A stretch of 64,000 bases of DNA, from assembly GCA_022457065.1 (NCBI GenBank), contig JAJGBQ010000006.1, forward strand, positions 2,604,001 through 2,668,000, written 5' to 3'. This stretch comes from Curvularia sp. ZM96 (Eukaryota; Ascomycota; Dothideomycetes; Pleosporales; Pleosporaceae). A program made the translations under genes and the position numbers. A model generated the notes under the pieces. That model was not told the origin of the DNA, did not search any database, and saw only the letters and a program-made list of their open reading frames with translations. Positions 22,920-33,089 of the stretch are shown piece after piece (within the stretch, counting starts at the first letter, position 1; the number at the start of each line of letters is the position of its first letter).

Positions 22920-24037
22920 ATGGGACCTCCACCCGCTACCCAGGCCGCAGTTCTGCTGTCAATCTTTATCTTACCAATCCTTACCTACGTTTACTTTACG
23001 AAAACACAACAATCCAAGAGCACAGCTGGGCCTCTTCCACCATCAACAGAGATCACTGCGCTCTTCTTACACCCAATCAAGTCATGTCATGGCATATCAG
23101 TCAAGTCAGCAAAACTGTTGCCAACAGGCCTCGATCTAGGTATGCATCTGACCCAGCAATGCTCTGGACTTGACTTATTCTAATCGCAACAGACCGCCAA
23201 TGGATGTGGGTGAGCTACCCAGAATACGAGTTTCTCACCATCCGCCAAAACTCCAAAATGACTCTTATCCGACCTACCTACAATGAGGCGACTGATACTC
23301 TTACTGTGACCGCACCAGCTCCTAACGCCATAGACGAGAAGCTCGAGTTTTCGATTCCGGCTCATCCGTCCAAAGAGTGGCTTGAGCAGAACACCGAAGA
23401 CCATTCAGCAAAGATCTGGAGCACTACAACAGGAACTCGCGTCTATCCTGCCGAAATGACTGCCCCCTTCAACGCCTTTTTCGGCAGGGAAGTGCGGCTA
23501 GTATATAAGCCACCAGTCTCCGACGATCCCCGGCCACTCGTCTCCAACGGCGCGCCAACCGTACTAGGAAGGGCTGCATCCACCTGTTTCCCCGATCTAA
23601 TGCCCATCCTAGTCGGCAACAAAAGCAGCATTGACGAGCTCAACACGCGCCTCAAGGCCGCTGAAGGCGTCACCATTGATGTCCGCCGTTTCCGACCCAA
23701 CATTGTCGTCAAGGGCGATGCCAACGCACCCTGGGACGAAGACCGCTGGAAGACTCTAAAAATTACACCAGAGTCTGGCAAGGAGCCCATTGTCCTGGAC
23801 ATCACACAGCGGTGCGCACGTTGCCAGGTGCCTAATGTGGACCCCGATACAGCTGAGAAGCACAAGACACAGCCGTGGGATGTGTTGATGAAGTACAGGC
23901 GCATTGACGAGGGTATCACGTACAAGCCTTGCTATGGCATGTTGGCTGTGCCGAGGACAGTGGGAGAAGTGAGGGTCGGCATGAAGTTTGAGGTGACGGA
24001 GGTGACTGATAAGCATCGATACATCACTGGTTTCTAG
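22920..24037 (+). CDS. MOSC-domain protein, mARC-like, membrane-anchored
   Basis: Two exons (22920-23139 and 23193-24037), 53-bp intron, 354 aa. The N-terminus has one hydrophobic segment (AVLLSIFILPILTYVYF, about residues 10-26), a likely membrane anchor. The MOSC N-terminal beta-barrel follows (ITALFLHPIKSCHGISV, DRQWMWV, TIRQNSKMTLI). The MOSC domain proper includes DVRRFRPNIVV and the key cysteine region QRCARCQVPNVDPDT. That layout matches mitochondrial amidoxime-reducing component proteins, in which a conserved Cys coordinates molybdenum cofactor and N-hydroxylated substrates are reduced. The anchor suggests the outer mitochondrial membrane, as in animal mARC; this is inference. Confidence 0.88.
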
Positions 24038-24817
24038 ATTAGATTGTAGGCTGTTAACCACTTGCGTGGTAGTGGCGTTGATTTGAACAAAAAACCACAG
24101 ATGTTGTTGCTACAGGAAATCATTGTATAGCTTGAATGTTAGCCAGTCTTCCTCCTAGCTCGAGGTTTTACGCGGAGGCTGGTGTAGAATAAGTTAATTT
24201 TAGATCAAGACCTTTTCATAAGGAAGCTGTTAATTTTAGCGAGGTTTGGCTAACGCTGAGTCGCGGGTATCTCGTCCAGGTGCCATCACCTCACCAGCCC
24301 TACCCAATCCAGCCCTACGCGAAAACGCATCGCAGCGCGGGTAAAGCGCATGAGGTCCGGCGACCCGAGGCAAATATGTACGTACTGTAGATCACCGAAC
24401 CTGTTGTGCCTAGAAAAAGGCGCTTGCGTTGGGACGGAAGAATGCACGGTTAAACACGCCAACGTCGTTACAACTCTTTACACACGGGACACACCCTTTG
24501 TACCCGCCATGGAGTCAGTTCCAGGTGGGTATCATTATGTTCCCGTCTTGGATCACGCACTGGAGAGCTCTTGGCCTGGGAGGATAGCCGTGCCGGCGGG
24601 TAAATAGAGGGAGCTTGTCCGGTGGGAGAGGGGAGAGGGATCGTGGGGCAGAGTACCCCTCCATTCATAAGAGGAGAGGAGTCGTAGGAATACAGGACTG
24701 GTTCATAACATCGAATCCAATCTTTTTTTCTTTTGAAATATATAAATTGATACCCCTTGGATTGAATTCAACTCAGAAACATTTCCCACACATCATAATC
24801 AATAGCAACCAACAACC
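24038..24817. promoter_or_regulatory. Promoter region of the GH43 gene
   Basis: 780 bp between tandem + genes. The first 250 bp are AT-rich 3' flank. A TATA box lies at 24739-24746. Confidence 0.5.
24739..24746 (+). promoter_or_regulatory. TATA box (TATATAAA)
   Basis: A consensus TATATAAA sits 72 bp before the GH43 start codon, preceded by a pyrimidine-rich T tract. The spacing is plausible for a fungal core promoter and suggests regulated rather than housekeeping expression. Confidence 0.55.
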
Positions 24818-25798
24818 ATGGCCGACAAGGACCCCATCGTCACCCACATCTACACTGCAGACCCCTCCGCCCACGTCTTCAATGGTAAACTCTACGTCTA
24901 CCCCTCGCACGACCGCGAGACCGACATCGCCGATAACGACAATGGCGACCAATACGACATGAACGACTACCATGTCTTCAGCATGGAATCCGTCGGCGGC
25001 CCTGTAACCGACCACGGCGTGGCCCTCAAGCAAGAAGACATTCCCTGGGTCAGCAAGCAACTCTGGGCTCCCGACGCCGCGTGTAAGAATGGAAAGTACT
25101 ATCTCTTCTTCCCCGCGCGCGACAAGGAGGGCATTTTCCGTGTGGGCGTTGCGACCGCAGATACACCTGAAGGCCCCTTTGCGCCAGAGCCAGAACCCAT
25201 CAAGGGAAGCTTCAGTATCGATCCTGCGTCGTTTGTCGACGATGATGGCCAGGCGTACTTGTACTTTGGCGGTATCTGGGGCGGACAGCTGCAGTGCTGG
25301 CAGAAGGGGTCGTTTGATCGGTCCGCGTACGAGACCATGGAAGCACAGTCTGGACCCGCTCTGTGTGCCAAAGTGGCGCGGCTGAGCGACGACATGAAGA
25401 GCTTCTCATCAGATGTTACCGACGTGGTGATTTTGGATGAAGCCGGTGAGCAGATCCGCGCCGAGGACCACGACAGGCGGTTTTTCGAGGCTGCCTGGAT
25501 GCACAAGTACAACGGGAAGTACTACTTCTCCTACTCGACGGGTGACACGCATTTCCTGTGCTATGCGATTGGAGACAGTCCCATGGGCCCGTTTACATAC
25601 GGTGGAAGGATCCTAGAGCCCGTTATTGGATGGACGACGCATCACAGTATTGCAGAGTTCAAGGGAAAGTGGTATTTGTTCTACCACGATTCGAGTTTGA
25701 GCAAGGGCGTCAATCATCTGCGGTGTGTCAAGATTAGGGAGATTGTGTACGATGAGCAGGGAAAGATCAAGCTGGCAGAGAGCCAGCCCAAGGTGTGA
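24818..25798 (+). CDS. Glycoside hydrolase family 43, probably intracellular
   Basis: Single exon, 326 aa. GH43 enzymes are five-bladed beta-propellers that act on arabinan, xylan and related side chains (arabinofuranosidase, xylosidase, arabinanase). The three catalytic acids fit: general base Asp15 in YTADPSAHVF, pKa-modulating Asp135 in SFSIDPASFVDDDG and general acid Glu224 in FFEAAWMHKYNGKYY. Blade repeats such as NGKLYVYPSHD, NGKYYLFFPA and KGKWYLFYHDSS are clear. There is no signal peptide (MADKDPIVTH), unlike most plant-wall enzymes, so it may process imported oligosaccharides inside the cell. Exact substrate is not inferable. Confidence 0.9.
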   Translation: MADKDPIVTHIYTADPSAHVFNGKLYVYPSHDRETDIADNDNGDQYDMNDYHVFSMESVGGPVTDHGVALKQEDIPWVSKQLWAPDAACKNGKYYLFFPARDKEGIFRVGVATADTPEGPFAPEPEPIKGSFSIDPASFVDDDGQAYLYFGGIWGGQLQCWQKGSFDRSAYETMEAQSGPALCAKVARLSDDMKSFSSDVTDVVILDEAGEQIRAEDHDRRFFEAAWMHKYNGKYYFSYSTGDTHFLCYAIGDSPMGPFTYGGRILEPVIGWTTHHSIAEFKGKWYLFYHDSSLSKGVNHLRCVKIREIVYDEQGKIKLAESQPKV

Positions 25799-26451
25799 TG
25801 GACTGGGATGTTAAGTGGAAAGCATAGTTTTACAGGAATGAAGATTGCCATGCCATGTTTGGCTTCCTACGAAAAGTACCGTTAAGAATGAGATAGCATC
25901 CTCAGCAAACGCCCTCACATCAGATATTCCCCACACCAAATGCCCTGATGCCATACATATATACTGCAATATTTCCCCCTCCGTCCATCAATCAATCCTC
26001 TCCTCTCCGCGGTCGGGTGGGCTCCTAGCCAGGACACTAGGTGGGTACCAAAAACCAAAAACCAGACTTGCTAATCAGGCTATAGGGAGTCAAAAGCATA
26101 ATATTATGCTAACGGGTATAGGAAGCTAAATAACCCACCCAATGTCCTATAATATGGGTTGCTAAGCTAGAAGGGCGGCCGTTCCAATATGAACGGTGGC
26201 TGGAGCAACAGATGCGGGAAGGAGGACTGAATTGATTGATTTTTGCTTATTCTTTTGCCTGTTTTGTTACCTGTTGTCCTACGGTGGGAGTAGTTTATGT
26301 CTAGCCAAGGTACTTATAAAAAACGCCGCCTAAATGCTCAAATCCCCACCCAAAGCACCAAGTCCAAGTCCCATGTATCTATCTAGCGTAAACAACATTC
26401 TCAACATTCACCCAGGGTATATCGATATCAAAACCTTGAACCATAAAAAAA
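25799..26451. other. Convergent intergenic region with palindrome
   Basis: 653 bp between the 3' ends of GH43 (+) and the glycosyltransferase-like gene (-). Around 26030-26180 the DNA is AT-rich with short inverted repeats, listed separately. No coding frame is supported. Confidence 0.5.
26095..26110. repeat. Perfect 16-bp palindrome AGCATAATATTATGCT
   Basis: The sequence equals its own reverse complement. Just downstream, AACCCA near 26131 pairs with TGGGTT near 26155-26160 across a short loop. Together they could be the remains of a small miniature inverted-repeat element or a terminator-like hairpin. No target-site duplication was identified. Confidence 0.55.
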
Positions 26452-28365
26452 TCAACAATACCTCACACACTCCCTCTCCAAATCCCATCTTTTCTTCCTC
26501 CTCTGCACCATCTCCCCTTCCCCTCTCTTCTTCTCCGTATCTACGCCCCCCTCCTTCAACCACACCCCCTTCCCATCCCCAAACGCCTCCTCCATCTCCC
26601 CCACCCCACCACAAACACCTCCCTCGTCCCTACCCTTCCCCCACGGCACCCACGTCCCCTCTCTCGCCATCCACACGCCGCCCAGCCCCCCACGCACATC
26701 CCAGTGCCTATCCCCTCCAACGAGCGCATCATGATATCCCGCCGGCGACTGGCGGTTTCTGAACACACTGCGCAAGAGCGCGCGCTTATATGGCGAGTAC
26801 CAGAAGTCGGTCCAGGAGATGTTTGCGCTTGGAGCGGGGTTGCCGGCAGTGGTGCTGAGGATGCTGAGGACGGCGGGGATAGCGCCCGTGTAGGTGTTTT
26901 GGATGAGCGGGAGCGAGGACCAGGGGACGCTGCGGTCGGGGAGGGTGTCGAGGTGCAGATTGTAGTCTAGGTTTTTGATGTGTGAGGGTTCGTTGTTGCG
27001 GAGGGAGGGGGAGCCAGTGAAGCCTGGGCGGGAGAAGGGGGGAAGGGCGGTGGAAAGGGCGGCGGGGAGAGAGAGGTAAGTTGTGTCTGGACCGTGGTGC
27101 GTGTATTGAGTTAGGTTCGTGGAGTTGGTGTGCGTGAGAGGGACGAGTTCGTCGTGCGTGGTGTAGGAGAGGGGCTGGAAGAGGGTATGCGTGTAGTCGA
27201 GTCCGATGGAGAAGTCTGGAGTGGTGAAGTTGGAGAGCTCGGCTTTGGCTCGATCTAAGCGGTGTTTGGCTATTGATTCGCTCAGCCGGCCATGGATCAG
27301 GTCCTTGAGTCTTGCGCCGGAGGACTTGGTTTTGACTTCGAAAGCATCGCGGCTGAGCTGCTGCTCTGCGAAAAGGGTAGCGAATACCGACTGAATCGTT
27401 TGAGATTGGCTCTTGCGTTCCTGGAACTTCTTCTCCGCTGCCTGGTACAACGTCCTCAAGTCGCTCGCGGGGCCCATGACCATCCTTGCGTTGAGGAACT
27501 TCGCTGGCATCTCTGATAAACGTCGGCCAGTCTCCGTCCCGTACATGTCGTCGGGAAAGATCGACAGCGGAACATATTTACACGCGATATCATCTCCCTC
27601 GCAAATCTTTTCCGCGCCAAATACAATCGTCTGGTTGAACTTTTGAGCCCCATTCTCATCAGTCCCATATCTCTTCAACAGCCGCGTGTTTCCATCCACA
27701 AGCAACCGCTTATATTGTGCGATAATCACATCGCCTGGCAGCTGGAACCGCGTCTCCTGCGCATCCACAATAAGCACCAGATCCTGATCCTTAACCAACT
27801 TTTTATTGCTCAGGTAACGCAGCGTATCGCTTAATATCCTCTCCTGTCGTTTCTCACTCGAGCCATATCCCGAATGCAACTGAACCACAGTCGGCGGGGG
27901 ATAATTCAGCACCATGGCCGACAACGTCGCTTTGCAGAAGCCGTCTGTATCGCGCTCAGACGGCATGATGAGATGAAAGTTGGGCGTCGTTTTCTTGAGG
28001 CCTGGCGGTATATGTTCGACCTGGCCGTTTTCGAGCTGCAGCGTCAAGTTGGAGGGTGTCTTGAACGACGAGTCTATGACTTCAGGCAGGCTGGGACGAT
28101 GTAGGCTCCATGGGTAGTAGGAAGACACGTAGTAGTATTTAGACGACAAGGCCTGACTTGCTTAGCATGCTTTTTCCATAGTCCGAGGTCGACATACCTT
28201 GCTGTTCCTACAACTTATCAGTCCCAGCCAGATTGTACAGAACAAGACGATCAGCGCCATCATTCTGCCTCTCCTCGTACACACCCATTGCATTACCGCA
28301 TCGCCAATATGCCTCGGCGATCGCGTTGGCACCGCAACATTCGGCTTGATAAAGTCGCCCGTCAT
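26452..28365 (-). CDS. Type II membrane protein with PLOD-like glycosyltransferase region
   Basis: Two exons (28365-28198 and 28152-26452), 45-bp intron, 622 aa. Exon 1 encodes a short N-terminal tail, a basic stretch and one membrane span (MMALIVLFCTIWLGLIS), the layout of a Golgi type II enzyme. The luminal part contains DLVLIVDAQETRFQLPGDVI, QTIVFGAEKIC and FLNARMVMGPASDLRTLYQ. These resemble the order in procollagen galactosyl/lysyl hydroxylase glycosyltransferase domains (DxxLFxDxYD, VFxAExxCWP, LNSGxxIG), although the metal-binding DxD is not spelled canonically here. The activity is therefore uncertain. The C-terminus is Gly/Trp-rich and basic. Several NxT/S sites fit a luminal location. 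Confidence 0.65.
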
Positions 28366-29790
28366 ACTGGCCTAGAAAAACACGAGACGTCTCTAGAAAC
28401 CGAATCCCCTTCCTGTGCCGCTCCGTCAAGAAAAGACCCCGTCAGACATAAAAGTACAAGAACGAAAACAAAAAAATCAGCGAGCGGTAGAAGTTTGGAT
28501 CATCACGATTAACATGGCTGACATGAGGTGATATGTGGTCAACTTGCAAGGAACATGGGCTATCACAACCCACAAGCTTATCTCACTGTGCTCATCTCGC
28601 TGACAAGCACTCTCTCAACCTGCCTTACGCGTAAAATTGTCGCGCCAGGGCTGTTCATTTCTGATCATAGCCCGTCTTACGTCACGGGCCGAAGACGAGG
28701 ACGCGCGGACGCCCCCACCACCAACACCATCATCACTGAACACATTGGACAACTCCCAAAACCATTGTTTCGCAAAGCAGTGAACCCATTAGGTACATGA
28801 ACGGGCGGGTGTGGCGTCTTTTAGGGGAACGCAATGGTTGGATCTTGACTTTGGGGGGGACCCTGAAGTTCTCACGACCGTCGGAGCATTTTCCGTCTCA
28901 ATCTGGTCGCAAAACTTGGATCGACGGCTTAGGCTGTGTTTGTGTGGGGAAAAGGCGGGACGGCGCTGTTAGGTACATAGCAGCGATCATCTCTCTCGTT
29001 CTAAAACACGGCTTGTTATCTGTCAAAAAGGGGACAATAGTGGAACCCGACTACGTCCGTCTTTAGACACTACATCCTAGAAATGGTAGGTATGCTAGCA
29101 ACCAAGCGGGTACAAACTTTGGTTGCCTTAGGTTTCGCAACTACATTAAGGTGTAGCAATGGAGAAGAGTGGGTGTTGTTTGCCATACAGTAGTTTGAGG
29201 TGGAACGTTGTGTTTGACTTGGCGTCGCTATTTCAGAAATGAGCTGTTGTTGCCACCACTGAGGATCACAAACTTTGGCACCGTGTTACACTTGTGAAAA
29301 TCCCTTGATCTATAGAAGTCGCATGTTGTGCATGAGGGATGTAATACGTCTATTCGGTATCTCTTACAATAGATATTTCTCGTGTGTACTTTGAATCATT
29401 ACTCAAACCATTCGAGCGTGATCCAAGGGGGTATTTATAATGCTGAGTCTGAAGAGAAAAGAACGCCGTCGCTATCCAAGGATGTAGTGCTTCTTCTTTC
29501 TTAGCAACAACGGCGAAGTCGGCCCGCTTCTACCACTCCAATTCTCAGTGTCTCTGCCAGGTTTTGGAGGACTGCACGCAATAGTAGGCAAGGCAGTCAA
29601 TATCCTCATGCCAAATTTCGAGCCCGATACCCAATGCTGCTTGGCTGTTTGCGTAGTACAATGAGCCTCGTCAACAGTCAGCTTCTCCAACTCCGTCGTA
29701 TCCTGGGTGCTGTATCGGCGTGTGTTCCTTCTATGTCTAAAAATGTGTTAGCAGACCTATAGTCTCAGAGCGAGCGACGGTGCACTAGGC
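28366..29790. other. Intergenic, 1.4 kb
   Basis: It lies between the start of the glycosyltransferase-like gene and the 3' end of the J-domain gene (both -). The half near 28366 should contain the promoter. Several short frames exist but none has a recognisable motif or good splice context. Confidence 0.45.
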
Positions 29791-32193
29791 TTAGGCTTGA
29801 AGGGTCTGGTACAACTTCAAAGCCTTTGTGCGCACGTCTGCGCACTGTTGCAACGCTACAAGGTGTCGCTCTTGTGCAACCTTCCACGTCTCCATGACGC
29901 TTTCGTCTTCCTCCATTTTGGCCATGTAGCTCACAAAGCCAAGTTTCTTGGTAGTCTCCCCACGGTTGCGGATGAAGTGGTCATCGAGATCCTCCAACTC
30001 AGCGCTCCGTGCAGCAAAATGGCCAGTGATGACTTTGCAGTAGTTTCTGTACGACTTCACATACGAACCCATACGTTCAAAATAATTGTCGATCGAGGCC
30101 AAGTCCAACTTGGCCGGGACTGGAGGCGCCTGAGGTATTTCTGGGTACTTGAGACTCTTTGCTGCATTTGCCTTGATAGGATGTGTGTTGGAAGCTTCGG
30201 AGGAAAAGGGCAGTGCGTCTCCAACAGAGGCCATTCCACCCAGGCCATTCTTCTGAGGCTCGACAAGCGGCTTGATGAAATCTGGCCCGAGGCCGTTCAG
30301 TCCTTGAGCAGGTGGTTTTGCAGTCGTGGCAGAAGGTGGTGCGGTGGCGGAACCATTCAATGCCGAGCCAGCCACGGCTGTGTTCAGCTTCGGCGCCGTG
30401 GGCCCGTTACTGGCACCTTTCTTGTTCTCGGACGATGGTGGCCCAGAATCAATATCCATGGCGTCTGCGTCACCGTTTGTCGGTTCTTCAGCGAAAGCTT
30501 GGTACTTCGGTCGCGACGCATCAGACGAGTCTTGAGTCTTCGAAGCTCCATTTTGCTGCACAGACGCCTTTCGTTGAGGCTTTGTGCGCTTTGCAGCCTC
30601 GGAAGGTCGACGCGGCGAGGTTTCCTTGGCATCGTTGTAAACCCAGTTGGGATCTTTGAATGTCTCCTGCCAGTCCTGGGGGCTGAACTTTGCAGTATGC
30701 GGAGCTACCGGAGGAGGAGCAAAGTTGATGCCAGGAGGTGGGCCAGGAGGCGGTGGAGGGATCGGATGGTGATTGGCCTGTGCAAATGGGTTGGGTTGAG
30801 GAGCAAATGGATTGCGGTCTGTACCGTTACGTTGTGAGGCTCTGCCACGGGTTGGAGAGTTCCGGCCTGGTCTAGTGGCACCTTTTGACACGTTAGGGGC
30901 AAAGTAACTATTACTGCCTTCGAACTTGCCATGCCAGTCCGAAGGCGAGAACTTCATATTGATACTCTCGTCACTCCTACTCTTGAAGCTATTTGGCACG
31001 TGACTGGTGGCCCCGGTACTCTGTCGATTCGAATCAGGCGTAGAGAAGCCACTCTGAGCCCAAGTCGGAGGAGCAGGTTTGGGTGTTTGTTGTGGGGGCG
31101 GAGCATCGCGGTGCTTGTTGCCCTTTGTGACAACTTCGGGTTCGGACTCTTCGTCACTCGAATCTGGGTAGCCATGCGCAAAGGGCTTGTTAGTAGTCGC
31201 GCTCGGTTTCGCCCCCTGTGTCTTGCGACCCGAGTCCGAATATGCGCCTGCGTCTTGTGACATGCTCGCTCTATGGGTGTAAGTTGGTGAATTACGCACG
31301 CTCGCCGATCTGCCAATGCCATCGAACACGGACGTTCGCTCGCCCCCAGCATGCGAGTAGTATGGCGTACGGACGCGGTTAGCTTCCGAGAATGGGACGT
31401 TGTCGGCCTGGCTTTCTTTGGGAGGTGTGGTAGATTGCGGCGGTGTCGGGGCTGGGCGAGCGTAGTTCCTATACGACGACCGTGCCTGTCCCTCATCGAC
31501 ACCAGGTATCGAAGGGTCGAATCCTTGCCTAGACGAGGGAGCCCTCGTGCTTTGGCTTCGTCCAAAAGGAGTGCCGTTGGGGTTGTTCTGGGGATTGGTA
31601 CGTGCGTTGCTGTGGGCATTTGCGGTGTTCTGCCGAGTGTCGTCGCTCCGTGGCTTCATATGCTGCCATGCCGTAAAGACGTTTGCCCGGGCCTCTGCAT
31701 CCCTGGCCTTTGCATCTGGTTTTTGTGCTGTTGGTGGCTGGCGGAAGTTTCTGTGGGTAAACCTGTCGGCGCCATTGCTGTACGAGTTGTGGTGTTGCGG
31801 CGGGGGTGGGCGCTGTGGTTGTGGCGGTGGTTGCGGGTTCGGGGGAGGGGCGCGATAGTAGGACCCTTTGGGCGTGGTCGTTGTGTAGGTGTTTCGCTGG
31901 GACGCTGGTGGTCTCGTCCTGGGGGTATTGGGGGTATTCACAGAGGCGGCCGCTTGTCGGTATTTCCTCCTCTCTGCGTCATACTTTGCTCGCTGGGTCG
32001 GGTCGCATAGTATCTCATGTGCCGCCTGGATTTCCTGGAACCGGACAACGAACTCGGCCTCACGCCCCGGATTGCGGTCGGGATGATATTGCAGCGCAAG
32101 CGTTCGGAAGGCCTTGCGGATCTCGTTCTCGGTGGCAGTGGCAGGCACCTTGAGATCGGCATAGTAGTTTCGCATGGGATCGGCCTTGACCAT
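29791..32193 (-). CDS. J-domain (DnaJ/Hsp40 type C) protein
   Basis: Single exon, 800 aa. The J domain occupies about residues 8-75, with helix II, HPD at 37-39 and helix III (FQEIQAAHEILCDPTQRAKYD). HPD is the tripeptide that stimulates Hsp70 ATPase. Residues about 85-650 are a disordered Pro/Gln/Asn/Ser-rich region with two copies of a short motif (MKFSPSDWHGKFEGSNSYF and AKFSPQDWQETFKDPNWVY). The C-terminal 130 residues form a helical domain (IDNYFERMGSYVKSYRNYCK, ERHLVALQQCADVRTKALKLY). There is no Gly/Phe region or zinc domain, so it is class C. A second ATG at residue 7 (MRNYYADLK) is an alternative start. Substrate unknown. Confidence 0.88.
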   Translation of the reverse strand: MVKADPMRNYYADLKVPATATENEIRKAFRTLALQYHPDRNPGREAEFVVRFQEIQAAHEILCDPTQRAKYDAERRKYRQAAASVNTPNTPRTRPPASQRNTYTTTTPKGSYYRAPPPNPQPPPQPQRPPPPQHHNSYSNGADRFTHRNFRQPPTAQKPDAKARDAEARANVFTAWQHMKPRSDDTRQNTANAHSNARTNPQNNPNGTPFGRSQSTRAPSSRQGFDPSIPGVDEGQARSSYRNYARPAPTPPQSTTPPKESQADNVPFSEANRVRTPYYSHAGGERTSVFDGIGRSASVRNSPTYTHRASMSQDAGAYSDSGRKTQGAKPSATTNKPFAHGYPDSSDEESEPEVVTKGNKHRDAPPPQQTPKPAPPTWAQSGFSTPDSNRQSTGATSHVPNSFKSRSDESINMKFSPSDWHGKFEGSNSYFAPNVSKGATRPGRNSPTRGRASQRNGTDRNPFAPQPNPFAQANHHPIPPPPPGPPPGINFAPPPVAPHTAKFSPQDWQETFKDPNWVYNDAKETSPRRPSEAAKRTKPQRKASVQQNGASKTQDSSDASRPKYQAFAEEPTNGDADAMDIDSGPPSSENKKGASNGPTAPKLNTAVAGSALNGSATAPPSATTAKPPAQGLNGLGPDFIKPLVEPQKNGLGGMASVGDALPFSSEASNTHPIKANAAKSLKYPEIPQAPPVPAKLDLASIDNYFERMGSYVKSYRNYCKVITGHFAARSAELEDLDDHFIRNRGETTKKLGFVSYMAKMEEDESVMETWKVAQERHLVALQQCADVRTKALKLYQTLQA

Positions 32194-33089
32194 GGTTGCG
32201 GCGACGGGTGTCTTGTGAAACGGGAGAGAAAAGGATGGAGAGGGCGCGGCCGGCTGCTACGGGCTGTTGTGGTTACAGTGCAGCCTGCAGATAGCTGGCG
32301 CCTCACAGCCTCGTGTCGCTGGGCGGGCAGTGCTGCTCAGATGATGTTGGTTGGCCGGGCGCGTGAACGTCGGATCATTGTGTATCGGCAGGAGAGCGTC
32401 GGGGGCAGCAGAGACAGGAATCTAGCACAGGTCACCTCGTCAGTGGCATGTCGTCAGGGCGGCAGAGCGGGCGAGTGTACCCTCTGCGTCTATTGGCGTG
32501 GGTGCGTTGGCGTCGAGGCGCTGCATGTGTTGTGAGTTGGGCTGAGGTGTTTTGGCTGCGAGGGGCCTACGGCAACGCTTGCTGCAGCCTACAAGGCGCA
32601 CCCCGGGCGCCGTCTCCAGAAACCAAGGGAACGCCTAATACATGTATGCAAACACCAAACCACGGCAAGAAACTACTGCAACACATATCAATCATTTCCA
32701 TGCTTTTCGCTACTGCGACATGTCTGACTGACGTCGTTGTCGCCGCTAGCCCACTGTCTCGTCAGCGATCCAAGTGACAGCCATGCATGTTCTCTCAACT
32801 ACGCCCAACCAACCAAGAAACTGGCAAATTTCGTCACAATCCTCCGCACCGGCAGGCTAGCTCCATATGCAAGCCCTGCTCACTCCAGCGTCACAATGCA
32901 GGTGTTTGCTTCTACTGCTGTCGTTCGTAAACTTCATGAATCCATGGTATTTAATTTTTGAAAGTCCTGTCAGCCTCGATGCTGTTCGGAAGCTACATAG
33001 CCCAAGACACCCTTTGCCATTCACGCCAGCCCATACGCTTGAAACAATCGACCAGACGTCCCATAAAGCACACCACTCGCTCAGCGCAT
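32194..33089. other. Intergenic, J-domain gene promoter and eL15 3' flank
   Basis: 896 bp. The part near 32194 is the leader and promoter of the J-domain gene; the part near 33089 is the 3' UTR of the eL15 gene. No coding frame is supported. Confidence 0.5.

Noticed and set aside
29797..30837. Long antisense frame (346 codons) across the J-domain gene
   Set aside because: It is a mirror of a low-complexity coding region; the - strand reading has clear domains.
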